Shown here: piece by piece, positions 24,750 through 33,201 of the stretch
How positions within the stretch are numbered: the first letter of the stretch is position 1
Layout: each line of letters starts with the position of its first letter
The notes under the pieces: generated by a model
What the model saw: only the letters and a program-made list of their open reading frames with translations
Database searches by the model: none
Told to the model about the DNA's origin: nothing
Origin: Bacillus sp. KH172YL63
GTDB taxonomy: Bacteria > Bacillota > Bacilli > Bacillales > Bacillaceae_B
Length of the DNA: 64,000 nt
Assembly (NCBI RefSeq): GCF_011398925.1
Contig: NZ_AP022842.1
Coordinates: 2,468,001-2,532,000, forward strand
Reading direction: 5' to 3'
Program-made: the position numbers and the translations under genes

Positions 24750-25820
24750 TTATCGGGACATGGAAGAAAGTTCTTCGTACATATCCTGAATCGTGAAGGC
24801 TTTTTCACCTTTTTCCATTTTTTTCTTGATTTCAGTCTGTGTTTCGGTCAATTCATTGACTTTCTCAAGGAAACTCTGTTCATTCAGTTCTTCTTCTTCT
24901 AATTTCAAGGCGTACCCGTGTTTGACGAAACTATTCGCATTCAGGATCTGGTCTCCCCTGCTCGCTTCCCTCGATAATGGGATCAATAACATTGGTTTTT
25001 TCAACGCAAGGAACTCAAATATCGAATTGGACCCGGCACGGGAAATCACGAAATCAGTCATGGCCAGATAATGGGGTAGTTCACTTTTAATAAATTCATA
25101 TTGACGGTAGCCTTTTTGCGTACATGATTCATCGATATTCCCTTTTCCGCAAATATGGATGATTTGAAAGCGGGATAGAAGCTCTTCAAGGTTGCCCCTC
25201 ACTGCTTCATTGATTTTTCTTGCCCCAAGGCTTCCTCCCATGATCATTAATATCGGCTTGTCATCATAATATCCGGTCAGCCGTTTTCCTTCACTCGCAT
25301 CTCCGGTGAACAATTCTTCACGGATGATGGCACCTGCACAAAGTGCCTTTTCGCTTGGCAGGGTGTTTACCGTCTCAGGGAAAGTCGTGAATATTTTTGT
25401 GGCAAACGGAACCGCAAGTTTATTCGCAAGTCCAGGGGTGACATCAGATTCATGGATCGCAACAGGAACCTTTGCGATCTTTGCAGCCATCACAACCGGC
25501 ACCGAGACAAATCCACCTTTTGAAAATATGATATCCGGTTTTGTTTTTCGGATCACCGACAATGCATCAAGGACACCTTTCATCACCCGGAATGGGTCGG
25601 AAAAGTTCTTCCATGAGAAATATCTTCTCAATTTCCCGCTCGAAATGCTTTTGTACGGGATATGTGGGAATTGATCTGTGATGATTTCCTTTTCAATTCC
25701 GTCTTCCGAACCGATATATGTGATGTCCCATCCCTCTTTTTCAAAATGGGGAATCAATGCTGTGTTGACCGTTACGTGACCGGCAGAACCGCCGCCCGTA
25801 AATAAAATGCGTTTACTCAT
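24750..25820 (-). CDS. murG: MurG-type UDP-GlcNAc:lipid I glycosyltransferase
   Basis: Adds N-acetylglucosamine to lipid I on the inner membrane face, forming lipid II. The 356-aa GT28 protein shows the MurG motifs: FTGGGSAGHVTVN (glycine-rich loop, near 7-19), HESDVTPGLANK (near 130), GGSLGARKINEAV (near 198) and the nucleotide pocket FVISRAGSNSIFEFLALKKPMLLIPL (near 270). It lies outside the division cluster and has serine-arginine variants, so it is likely a second MurG of the sort known in the B. cereus group. ATG start after AGGAG. Not in an operon with the carotenoid genes, which end at a terminator before it. Confidence 0.82.
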   Translation of the reverse strand: MSKRILFTGGGSAGHVTVNTALIPHFEKEGWDITYIGSEDGIEKEIITDQFPHIPYKSISSGKLRRYFSWKNFSDPFRVMKGVLDALSVIRKTKPDIIFSKGGFVSVPVVMAAKIAKVPVAIHESDVTPGLANKLAVPFATKIFTTFPETVNTLPSEKALCAGAIIREELFTGDASEGKRLTGYYDDKPILMIMGGSLGARKINEAVRGNLEELLSRFQIIHICGKGNIDESCTQKGYRQYEFIKSELPHYLAMTDFVISRAGSNSIFEFLALKKPMLLIPLSREASRGDQILNANSFVKHGYALKLEEEELNEQSFLEKVNELTETQTEIKKKMEKGEKAFTIQDMYEELSSMSR

Positions 25821-25921
25821 ATGTACAAACTCCTAACTCGATTATCTAATGTCTCTCATCATTATACACTTTACCAAAAAAATTGCGGGGATAGAACGAC
25901 GAAAATATGACAAATGAAGAG

Positions 25922-25953
25922 AAAGCCCCCGTCCCTTCACTAAAGGGGGCTGA
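25922..25953 (-). terminator. Intrinsic terminator of the carotenoid operon
   Basis: Minus strand AGCCCCC (25951-25945) pairs with GGGGGCT (25930-25924) followed by TTCTCTTC. Strong stem but a broken T tract. Confidence 0.65.
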
Positions 25954-25976
25954 TGTTTAAGACAACATGGCTTCGG

Positions 25977-27452
25977 TTATTCCGTCATGCGTGCGTCCCT
26001 TTTCAAGATATATCCAGCAACATTCTGACCGCTCAAAGTCACCATCGGAGATCCTCCCCCCGGGTGTGTCGTTCCCCCTACATAGAAAAGATGACCGATG
26101 TCCCTGCTGACATTCGATGGCCTGAGGAAGGCTTCTGACATCCTGTGTGAAGCGAGGCCGTATAAGGATCCCTTATACGCCGAGAACTTCCTTTTGATCG
26201 TAGAGGGGGTGTAGACCCTCTCCACTTCTAAAGATTGCCTTACAGCTAGACCCCTTCTTTCCAGGATGGAGTAGATCTTCTCTTTATAGTGCCGGACCTC
26301 TTCCTCAGAAAGCTCGATGGCAGGGGCATTGACGAGAATGAACAGGTTACTGCCTTTCGAAATCGACCTGTCTGATGCTGCCGAATGGCTGATGTAGATC
26401 GTAGGGTCCTCCGGGAGAGATTGACCGTTGAAGATGTCCGAGAATTCCTTTTGATAATCTCCGCTGAAATACACTTGATGATGGTGAACGTCTTCCTGGA
26501 AAGTCCGCAGACCTGCAAGGATGACAAATGCAGAAATGGAGGGCTCATATCCATCCAATTTTTGATCGGGATGGCTCGGACGATTTACCTCTCTGATCAA
26601 CTGCTTTGTAGCAGTAATGAAGTCCCCGTTCACAATCACATCGTGCCCTTGAAATCTTTCCCCATCCTCTGTGACGACGCCGAGCGCCCGCTTATCCTTT
26701 ATTACGATTTCCTTGACCCTTTTTCCGAAAAGGACCTGACCTCCCTGCTCTTTGAAGAAACGGAGAAATCCATTTGCAATCGCAGGATTTCCCCCTTTTG
26801 TATAATACACGCCTTCATTCATCTCAAGGTGGCCGATCAATGAAAAGGTAGCCGGACACTCATATGGAGAAGATCCGATATACGTTGCATACCTGTTGAA
26901 CACCTTCAGAACATCTTCATCCCGGAAGAATCTCCTGTGAAAATGATCCATCTTCTCAAAGGGACGGACCTTCAAAAAACTGTTGAGAAGCCCCGGCGCG
27001 AGATAATCCCTCCAGGATGCGAAAACACGGTGAAAAAAGCCACGTTCTGCCAGCTCATACAGTTTTTCCACTTCGAGCAGATAATCTTCGTATCGGCCCG
27101 CCGCAAAGGGGTCCAGCTTCTCAAGGAAGGAAGCCATGATTTCCCGGTCTGCGGATTGATAGAGAACCTGTCCATTGCGAAAAATGTTCTTCGTATGTGT
27201 GACCAGTTTAACAAACTCGAAATATCGAGTGGCATCCCCGCCCGCATCATTGATGACTGATGTGAACACATGAGGCATGGTAATCGTATTGGGCCCGAAA
27301 TCAAAGCGATACCCGTCCATTTCGACAGGCATCATCTTGCCACCTGGATGTTCATTTTCATCGATTATGGTCACATTATATCCTTTGCTTTGCAAGGAAA
27401 TGCCTGCAGATAATCCGCCAAGTCCGCAGCCAATGATGATGATGTTCTTCAT
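25977..27452 (-). CDS. CrtN/CrtP-family carotenoid desaturase or oxidase
   Basis: A 491-aa FAD-dependent phytoene-desaturase-type enzyme. The N-terminal IIIGCGLGGLSAGISLQSKG is the FAD fold; the C-terminal YVGGTTHPGGGSPMVTLSGQ is the CrtI/CrtN signature. It probably dehydrogenates or oxidises a C30 (or similar) apocarotenoid in the membrane. The ATG at 27452 overlaps the glycosyltransferase stop by four bases (ATGA) and has AAGGAAGG eight bases upstream. Last gene of the operon. Whether it acts like CrtN (desaturase) or CrtP/CrtNb (terminal oxidase) cannot be decided from sequence alone. Confidence 0.85.
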   Translation of the reverse strand: MKNIIIIGCGLGGLSAGISLQSKGYNVTIIDENEHPGGKMMPVEMDGYRFDFGPNTITMPHVFTSVINDAGGDATRYFEFVKLVTHTKNIFRNGQVLYQSADREIMASFLEKLDPFAAGRYEDYLLEVEKLYELAERGFFHRVFASWRDYLAPGLLNSFLKVRPFEKMDHFHRRFFRDEDVLKVFNRYATYIGSSPYECPATFSLIGHLEMNEGVYYTKGGNPAIANGFLRFFKEQGGQVLFGKRVKEIVIKDKRALGVVTEDGERFQGHDVIVNGDFITATKQLIREVNRPSHPDQKLDGYEPSISAFVILAGLRTFQEDVHHHQVYFSGDYQKEFSDIFNGQSLPEDPTIYISHSAASDRSISKGSNLFILVNAPAIELSEEEVRHYKEKIYSILERRGLAVRQSLEVERVYTPSTIKRKFSAYKGSLYGLASHRMSEAFLRPSNVSRDIGHLFYVGGTTHPGGGSPMVTLSGQNVAGYILKRDARMTE

Positions 27453-28543
27453 GAATAGGTCCTTCCTTTCCAACTATATCCTTGTTTCTTTACACTTTTC
27501 AGCATGGATGCCCACATGATGATGATAAAGGTGATTGACGCAAGAGGCATAAGCAGAAAATGCCACCGGTCCTGTTGAGATGCCCAATCAATGATCAGTG
27601 TCTGTAGCCAGATGAGCATGATTGGGACGCAATACACCCAGTCCGCCCACAACAGCCCATACAAAAATAATGGAAGAGGCAGGAAATAGAAGGAGAAATA
27701 AAACAATGAAAGCATCAACACTGAAATCGGGTTCCTCCCCAATCCTACATACACATTCTTCAAGAATCCTTCCCATACTTCCGCATTACTATCGTACATA
27801 TGACAGGTCACATCAGCCGTGTTGTTCACAAGGATCGCAGTACGCCCTGATTCTTTCACTTCCCTTGCTAGATGAACATCTTCAAGCAGTGAAGATTTTA
27901 CTGCAGCATGTCCGCCGCAACCTTCGTAGGCGTCTCTTGTAAAGAACATAAAAGCACCGTGAGCTGCCGTAAAAGCTTTTCTCGTCGTATGGTTCGAAAC
28001 CGGGAGAGGCAAATGAAAATACACGAGAAAATGCTGAAACGGCACCAACATCTTACTGAGAACATTCGGGACCGGGAATCGGGGGAATCCCGTAATGAGC
28101 CCTGCATCATATTTGTTAATCTGGAAAAGTACTTTTTCAATGATATCTGGAGAGACCCTTACATCTGCATCAAGAAAGAACAAATAATCCCCGGAACTGT
28201 GCTGACTTAATTGGCTGCATGCATGGACCTTGCCGACCCATCCTTCCGGGAGCGGCTTGCCATCGATGATATTAAAACGTGTATCACCTTTGCTGTATTG
28301 GAGCAGCAACTCCTTTGTTCCATCAGTCGACCCATCATCAAGGAGAATGAATTCCACCGGTGAATGGGTGATCCTTTTTAGACTTTCCATCAGACCCGGC
28401 ACATTTCTCTCTTCATTCCTTAACGGCACAAGGACGGATACCCGATCACTGGATTTCAATGTCTGTAAAAGCTTTGGCAGAAACAAGAGATTGATCCCGG
28501 TTGACAGTACGAACAACAACAAAAGCATGATATAGACATCCAT
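27449..28543 (-). CDS. CrtQ-like family 2 glycosyltransferase
   Basis: A 364-aa membrane-bound GT2 enzyme, probably glycosylating a carotenoid acid, as staphylococcal CrtQ does. Motifs: VSVLVPLRNEERNVPG, the nucleotide-binding DDGSTDGT (near 70), the metal-binding DADVR (near 124) and the acceptor motif SSLLEDVHLAREV (ED near 220). N-terminal and C-terminal hydrophobic helices hold it in the membrane. It starts 13 bases after the acyltransferase gene and overlaps the desaturase by four bases, so it is coupled to both. ATG after GGGGGAG. Confidence 0.85.
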   Translation of the reverse strand: MDVYIMLLLLFVLSTGINLLFLPKLLQTLKSSDRVSVLVPLRNEERNVPGLMESLKRITHSPVEFILLDDGSTDGTKELLLQYSKGDTRFNIIDGKPLPEGWVGKVHACSQLSQHSSGDYLFFLDADVRVSPDIIEKVLFQINKYDAGLITGFPRFPVPNVLSKMLVPFQHFLVYFHLPLPVSNHTTRKAFTAAHGAFMFFTRDAYEGCGGHAAVKSSLLEDVHLAREVKESGRTAILVNNTADVTCHMYDSNAEVWEGFLKNVYVGLGRNPISVLMLSLFYFSFYFLPLPLFLYGLLWADWVYCVPIMLIWLQTLIIDWASQQDRWHFLLMPLASITFIIIMWASMLKSVKKQGYSWKGRTYS

Positions 28544-28556
28544 CTTCTCTCCCCCT

Positions 28557-29270
28557 CTAGCCTTTTCTTGTCCAAAAACTCAGCCACTCACTGCTTGTCG
28601 GAAAGCCTTTCAGGTGCAATGAAAATGCCGACAAATTCCCTTCGATAATATCTCTCTTTAACGTATCGAGCCTCTTCTCCATTAATCTCCTGAAGGTATC
28701 GGTTCTGTCTTTCCTGGATTGACTCTCCGCTGCTTCAGCTTCCTCACAGATCCGGATAAATATTTCCGGCCTTTGGTCATGGCAGAATGTGTAATAAAAG
28801 CAGACCGTCGTCAATTTGATTTCCGGGTTCCGTTCATACAGAAAGCTCGGTCCACTCATAAATGAAATCGGCCTCTTCTCAAGATGCTCCTCCTTGCCCT
28901 GAGGGAAAATCCAAACCGTCTTTTTCTCTTTCAACCGTGCTTCAGCGAACTTTAATGAAGTGACAAGGTCTTTCGGGGAAGCCGGATTCACTGAAAAAGC
29001 CCCCAGTTTCCTGAAGAATGAGAATTCCTCCATCCCTTTCTGGCTCATCATCGCATAACTGTCTTCTTTCAACATTCTATGGTTTAAATAAAAAACCAGC
29101 AATCCGTCCCACCAGCTTGAATGATTGACCAGAATCAAATTCCCCCTGCCGTCTTTGCCGCCCTTCCTTTGATCATCGATCCAAATCCGGTAAAAATGTT
29201 TCCTCAACAGATAGACAAGGTAACTCCCCATTACATATTGGAAGCTCTTGCTTTTTTTGGGTTTAATCAT
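28557..29270 (-). CDS. PlsC-type acyltransferase, carotenoid operon
   Basis: A 237-aa lysophosphatidic-acid-acyltransferase-like enzyme: the HxxxxD motif is NHSSWWD (near 45) and the substrate motif is FPQGKEEH (near 122, in place of FPEGTR). In its position between the DUF422 and glycosyltransferase genes it probably acylates the sugar of a glycosyl carotenoid, the role of CrtO in staphyloxanthin. The ATG at 29270 overlaps the stop of the preceding gene by four bases. No signal peptide; peripheral on the membrane. Confidence 0.8.
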   Translation of the reverse strand: MIKPKKSKSFQYVMGSYLVYLLRKHFYRIWIDDQRKGGKDGRGNLILVNHSSWWDGLLVFYLNHRMLKEDSYAMMSQKGMEEFSFFRKLGAFSVNPASPKDLVTSLKFAEARLKEKKTVWIFPQGKEEHLEKRPISFMSGPSFLYERNPEIKLTTVCFYYTFCHDQRPEIFIRICEEAEAAESQSRKDRTDTFRRLMEKRLDTLKRDIIEGNLSAFSLHLKGFPTSSEWLSFWTRKG

Positions 29271-30034
29271 AGAATCTTCTCCAATCTGCGCCTTGATAAG
29301 AGGGATATTACATATATGCCAACCGTGACGAAAACAGCCAGCCACAGTGACTCCACCATTGCAGTCACAATAAACATAAAGATCACCAGAAAGTACAGCT
29401 GCCTCATCCTGACAGACCAATGTGATGGGTTCCTAAATGTCTTCACTCCCCAGTACAGGGTGAACTGGATGACGAACGATACGCAAAACCAGCCAAGAAA
29501 GTTTTGTGAAGGGATATCGTAATACACTCCACCTTCATCCCATATCCAATATTCCCTCCCTTTATATGCGACCGGGTCAATGATTAAATCCATGGCGACT
29601 GCCATCAAAGACGTGACGGAACTATAAATAACTGCCCTTTTCATTGTTTTCTTACCTTTTAAAAAGTGTTCAAAATGTGCCATCGAGGTAAGAATCACCA
29701 TTACCCATGCAAATCCTATGGTGACAGGCACCCCCAGGAACTGGACGCCAAAATCTCTCTCGTAATGATAATGTCCAAATATCAGCCCATACCGGACCCC
29801 CAGTGACTCCGCAGCAATCGTAGCGATCATAATGATGAGTGAGATGATCACACCTTGCACTCCTTGTCCCCATTTTGATGCATAGACGATAGACAAACCT
29901 CCTGCTAAATATAAAAACACTGCATTCGCCCAATGCAGGGCGGACGGAAGCCAGTCAAGGGAAACAAGAATAATTCCCACACCGTACCACATTATAAAAA
30001 ACGTCCATACCCAGTCATCCCATTTCCTGCTCAT
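29267..30034 (-). CDS. CruF/DUF422 carotenoid biosynthesis membrane protein
   Basis: A 255-aa protein with seven or eight hydrophobic helices and the DUF422 pattern: ESLGVRYGLIFGHYHYERDFGVQFLGVPVTIGFAWVM... and MDLIIDPVAYKGREYWIWDEGGVYYDIPSQNFLGWF. Members (CruF) hydrate the carotenoid end group. First gene of a four-gene, fully overlapping or closely spaced operon. The ATG at 30034 follows GGAGGG by four bases plus GAAA; an upstream GTG is less likely. The operon has no CrtM-type synthase, so C30 or C40 backbone genes must lie elsewhere. Confidence 0.83.
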   Translation of the reverse strand: MSRKWDDWVWTFFIMWYGVGIILVSLDWLPSALHWANAVFLYLAGGLSIVYASKWGQGVQGVIISLIIMIATIAAESLGVRYGLIFGHYHYERDFGVQFLGVPVTIGFAWVMVILTSMAHFEHFLKGKKTMKRAVIYSSVTSLMAVAMDLIIDPVAYKGREYWIWDEGGVYYDIPSQNFLGWFCVSFVIQFTLYWGVKTFRNPSHWSVRMRQLYFLVIFMFIVTAMVESLWLAVFVTVGIYVISLLSRRRLEKIL

Positions 30035-30177
30035 TTTCACCCTCCAAGACTCCATTGTTAATACCATTATATAAAAGTGATAGCCATCTTACGCATCTTA
30101 ACTCTCTGGCGTGTTGAAAATGTGGTACAGTATGAGAGTGTAAAATTGTACGTTCAGCACATCAAAGGAGTCTTTTT

Positions 30178-31536
30178 ATGAGAGAAACACATACCTTAAC
30201 AGATAAAATGAAACAACTTTCAGTCATACTTTTTCCAATCCTCATTACCCAGCTTGGCATGTTTGCCATGAATTTCTTCGATACCATCATGTCGGGAAAA
30301 TACTCCCCGGTCGATCTCGCGGGTGTGGCGATCGGTTCATCTCTTTGGGTACCGGTATTCACCGGCTTAAGCGGAATACTGCTTGCAGTGACACCGATCG
30401 TTGCTCAACTGGTGGGGGGAGGAAAGAAGATAGAGGTACCGCAATCGGTCACACAAGCTGTGTATGCAGCCATCGCTCTATCCGTGCTCGTCATGATCGG
30501 TGGGAGTTTCATCCTCGATCCAATCCTTAATGGCATGAACATTGAAACGGGAGTCCGCTCAGTAGCGAGGGAGTATCTGATCGGCCTGTCATTCGGGATG
30601 ATTCCATTATTCATCTATAATGTGCTCAGATCCTTCATTGACGCCCTCGGCATGACGAGGATAAGTATGTTCATCACACTGTTGTCCCTGCCTGTAAACG
30701 TCTTTTTCAATTACGTGCTCATTTTCGGCAAGTTCGGTTTTCCGGCATTTGGTGGCGCAGGCGCGGGCTATGCATCTGCCATTACATACTGGGTCATTGC
30801 GCTGATCGCCTTCTGGTTCATCCACTCGGTCCGTCCATTCAGCTCTTTTCTCATTTTCAGGGAGTTTCGGAAACCGGATATAACAAAGTGGAAAGAACTC
30901 TTCATCATTGGGGTTCCGATCGGGTTATCGATTTTCTTTGAAGTGAGTATCTTTTCTGCCGTCACGCTTTTGATGAGCAGCTATGACACAGTCGTCATTG
31001 CAGCCCATCAGGCAGCGATCAATTTCGCATCTTTTCTTTACATGATCCCGCTCAGCATTTCCATGGCTTTGACGATTGTGGTCGGGTTTGAGGTCGGGGG
31101 AAAACGGCTTCACGATGCAAAGGTATACAGCTGGATGGGAGTAAGCTTCGCACTGCTTCTAGCAGTGGTTTACGGCATTACATTATTGGTGTTCCGTACT
31201 GACATCGCCCGCCTATATACAGATGATCCCCGGGTACTGGAATTAACCGCCCACTTCCTGTTATATGCGGTGTTATTCCAGCTTTCCGACGCGGTTCAGG
31301 CTCCTGTACAAGGTGCACTGAGGGGTTATAAAGATGTGAACATTACCTTTGTCATGGCGCTCATATCCTATTGGGTCATCGGCTTGCCGCTCGGCTATCT
31401 GCTTGCACATCATACAGCCTTCGGTCCCTACGGGTATTGGCTTGGGCTGACTTCAGGCTTAACCGCGGGGGCCATCACCTTATCAGGCCGTCTTTTGATC
31501 ATACAGCGAAGGTATCGACAACGCCTGGGTAGATAG
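30178..31536 (+). CDS. MATE-family multidrug efflux transporter
   Basis: A 452-aa cation-coupled multidrug exporter with twelve hydrophobic helices in two homologous halves. Family features: the QLGMFAMNFFDTIMSGKYSPVDLAGVAIGSSLW entry, GLSGILLAVTPIVAQLVGGG, and the second-half repeat around MALTIVVGFEVGGKRLHDAK. B. subtilis YojI and NorM are similar in length and layout. ATG with AAAGGAG seven bases upstream. Divergent from the carotenoid operon, terminated by a strong hairpin. Confidence 0.9.
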   Translation: MRETHTLTDKMKQLSVILFPILITQLGMFAMNFFDTIMSGKYSPVDLAGVAIGSSLWVPVFTGLSGILLAVTPIVAQLVGGGKKIEVPQSVTQAVYAAIALSVLVMIGGSFILDPILNGMNIETGVRSVAREYLIGLSFGMIPLFIYNVLRSFIDALGMTRISMFITLLSLPVNVFFNYVLIFGKFGFPAFGGAGAGYASAITYWVIALIAFWFIHSVRPFSSFLIFREFRKPDITKWKELFIIGVPIGLSIFFEVSIFSAVTLLMSSYDTVVIAAHQAAINFASFLYMIPLSISMALTIVVGFEVGGKRLHDAKVYSWMGVSFALLLAVVYGITLLVFRTDIARLYTDDPRVLELTAHFLLYAVLFQLSDAVQAPVQGALRGYKDVNITFVMALISYWVIGLPLGYLLAHHTAFGPYGYWLGLTSGLTAGAITLSGRLLIIQRRYRQRLGR

Positions 31537-31577
31537 CTTGATTAAAGAAAATCAGATCGAAAGCTCTAAAAATGAAA

Positions 31578-31636
31578 GAAAATCCGGACGAAGATTCGAC
31601 ATGCTCATTAAAATCGAATTCGTCCGGATTTTTTGT
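31578..31636. terminator. Bidirectional intrinsic terminator, ATCCGGACGAA type
   Basis: AAATCCGGACGAA (31580-31592) pairs with TTCGTCCGGATTT (31619-31631), with A- and T-rich flanks. Lies between the MATE gene and the convergent SDR gene. Confidence 0.85.
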
Positions 31637-31736
31637 AATGATAAATGTATGGGTCCTGTATTGAAATAGGTACGCTGAAAAATGAAGTACAACTCATACA
31701 TATTTCAGATATCCCCATCATTGTTCAGGGAATATT

Positions 31737-32510
31737 TTATTGATGAAATACCTTCCCAAGTACATCTTTCCCCCCTGTTACGGGGATGATGGCTCCTGTG
31801 ATAAAATCTGACTCTTCCTTGCATAGAAACGAGATGACCCTGGAAAGATCACCGCCTGTCCCTGGCCGGCCTACCGGAGTAGAAGGATCATCTTGCCCGA
31901 TCGCCTGGTCGATATCCGACTCCTTCCAGTCACCGACAATATCCCCTGGGCATACCATATTTGCGGTAATACCGCTCTGTGCTTCTTCCATGGCAATCGT
32001 CTTCGTAAAGGAAGCGAGCCCTGCTTTTGCCGCCGCGAAGGCGGAACGATATATCCATCCCGGTGCGGATTCGACCCGATCATAGCCGAACGTGATGATC
32101 CTTCCCCACTTCTTCTCCCTCATCTTGGGGATGATTAATTTAGATAAATAAAAGACACCATTCAAGTTTCCATTTACAATGTAATTCCATTCTTCAGGTG
32201 TATATTCTGTAAATGATTTGCGCTCTTTCACATAAGGTCCTGCGTTATGTATAAGGATGTCGACACAATCCACTTCACGCCACATTTCTGTAACCATTCG
32301 TTCGCACTCGTCAGGGATTGCGATATCTCCCTTGATGGGGATGATTTGGTTATCATATGTTTTCGTCAATTCAGTAATTAATTCCTGTACAAAGGCATCA
32401 TTCTGCCGGTAGTTCAGGACCACGGTGTATCCTTGCGCTGAGAATTCCTCGACCGTCCGCCGCCCGATTCCCTTCGAACCCCCCGTGATTAAGACCACTT
32501 TCTCTTTCAT
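31737..32510 (-). CDS. Atypical short-chain dehydrogenase/reductase
   Basis: A 257-aa Rossmann-fold oxidoreductase of the classical SDR size: TGGSKGIG (cofactor loop, near 10-17), the LIHNAG segment (NNAG equivalent, near 84) and the C-terminal VTGG. The catalytic YxxxK motif is changed: the sequence reads IYRSAFAAAK, so a phenylalanine stands four residues before the lysine; the nearest tyrosine is eight before it. This may still be an active member of a Bacillus subfamily with a shifted tyrosine, or a binding protein. The ATG at 32510 has GGAG eight bases upstream; an earlier GTG touches the ribosome site. Confidence 0.82.
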   Translation of the reverse strand: MKEKVVLITGGSKGIGRRTVEEFSAQGYTVVLNYRQNDAFVQELITELTKTYDNQIIPIKGDIAIPDECERMVTEMWREVDCVDILIHNAGPYVKERKSFTEYTPEEWNYIVNGNLNGVFYLSKLIIPKMREKKWGRIITFGYDRVESAPGWIYRSAFAAAKAGLASFTKTIAMEEAQSGITANMVCPGDIVGDWKESDIDQAIGQDDPSTPVGRPGTGGDLSRVISFLCKEESDFITGAIIPVTGGKDVLGKVFHQ

Positions 32511-32796
32511 CAAGCTCACTCCACGTACTCGTTATAATTCAATAGTAAGAATGATTGAACGTAATTGCAAATGTAAGCTCTTCAGTAACCATTTTTCCTG
32601 GCTTAATCAATCAGTGCCCGGTTCATGCAACAGGTTCCGGAGGGCTTATTTTCCTGTCCATACACCTCGACATTTAGCCGAAACATATCACACACATTCC
32701 AGACAGGAAAATACTTTACCCTGCACCGGACATGCTATGAAAGAAAGCTTGGTGCTAAACATTCTCCCTGATGGGAAGAATAAAATCATAATAAAA
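32511..32796. other. Intergenic region with promoter and long inverted repeat
   Basis: About 285 bases without a gene before the dispersed element. A possible sigma-A promoter for the SDR gene lies on the minus strand: TTGCAA (32570-32565), 17 bases, TACTAT (32547-32542). A perfect 12-bp inverted repeat TATTTTCCTGTC (32647-32658) and GACAGGAAAATA (32702-32713) encloses 43 bases; no T tract, so it is more likely an operator pair or RNA hairpin than a terminator. Confidence 0.4.
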
Positions 32797-33154
32797 GGAT
32801 TTTTTCGCATAGATTGTTGCTATTATTAGACGTTAATGTGAGCATCTTCGGTATTACGATACTGTGGAATGAAAAAATTTCCATAGCAATGAAGCCAGGG
32901 CATTATACTTGAATGTCGTTGATCACTAATATTTAGAAGATGAATAAGCAGTTAATTCCGTAGATTTTTGGTTTTTATCTTCGATGGTTGATTGGAGCGG
33001 AAGATGCTCGACTCCTGCGGGAACTGATGGACAGGTGAGACCCCGCAGGCGAAGCCGAGGAGGCTCACCGCCATCCCCGCGGAAAGCGAGCATCTGGAGC
33101 GGAAATCAACCTCACCTCGCTTGTCTAAAAGCCACAATGTTTACGAAAACAACT
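32797..33154 (+). mobile_element. MITE-like dispersed element, copy 2 (358 bp)
   Basis: Same element as at 19185, same orientation, with long identical stretches (for example 32805-32852 after the left end). Left terminus GGATTTTTTCG, right terminus CGAAAACAACT. Flanking octamers TAATAAAA and TTAAAAAA agree at six of eight positions, so a target duplication is possible but not proven in this AT-rich site. The right end directly abuts the T tract of the CAP-gene terminator. Open frames inside it are by-products of the GC-rich core. Confidence 0.7.
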
Positions 33155-33156
33155 TT

Positions 33157-33188
33157 AAAAAAAGCAGCCTCTCAATAGAGAGACTGCT
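33157..33188 (-). terminator. Intrinsic terminator of the CAP-domain gene
   Basis: Minus strand GCAGTCTCTC (33187-33178) pairs with GAGAGGCTGC (33173-33164), then TTTTTTTAAAG. The dispersed element begins within the same A/T run. Confidence 0.92.
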
Positions 33189-33201
33189 TCGAAGCGTGAA
33201 A

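Noticed and set aside
32952..33178. Open frames on both strands (also 54149-54334) giving Arg/Pro-rich peptides such as CSTPAGTDGQVRPRR
   Set aside because: They lie in the GC-rich core of the dispersed element, lack ribosome sites and follow from repeat structure. Similar peptides arise from each copy; they are not genes.
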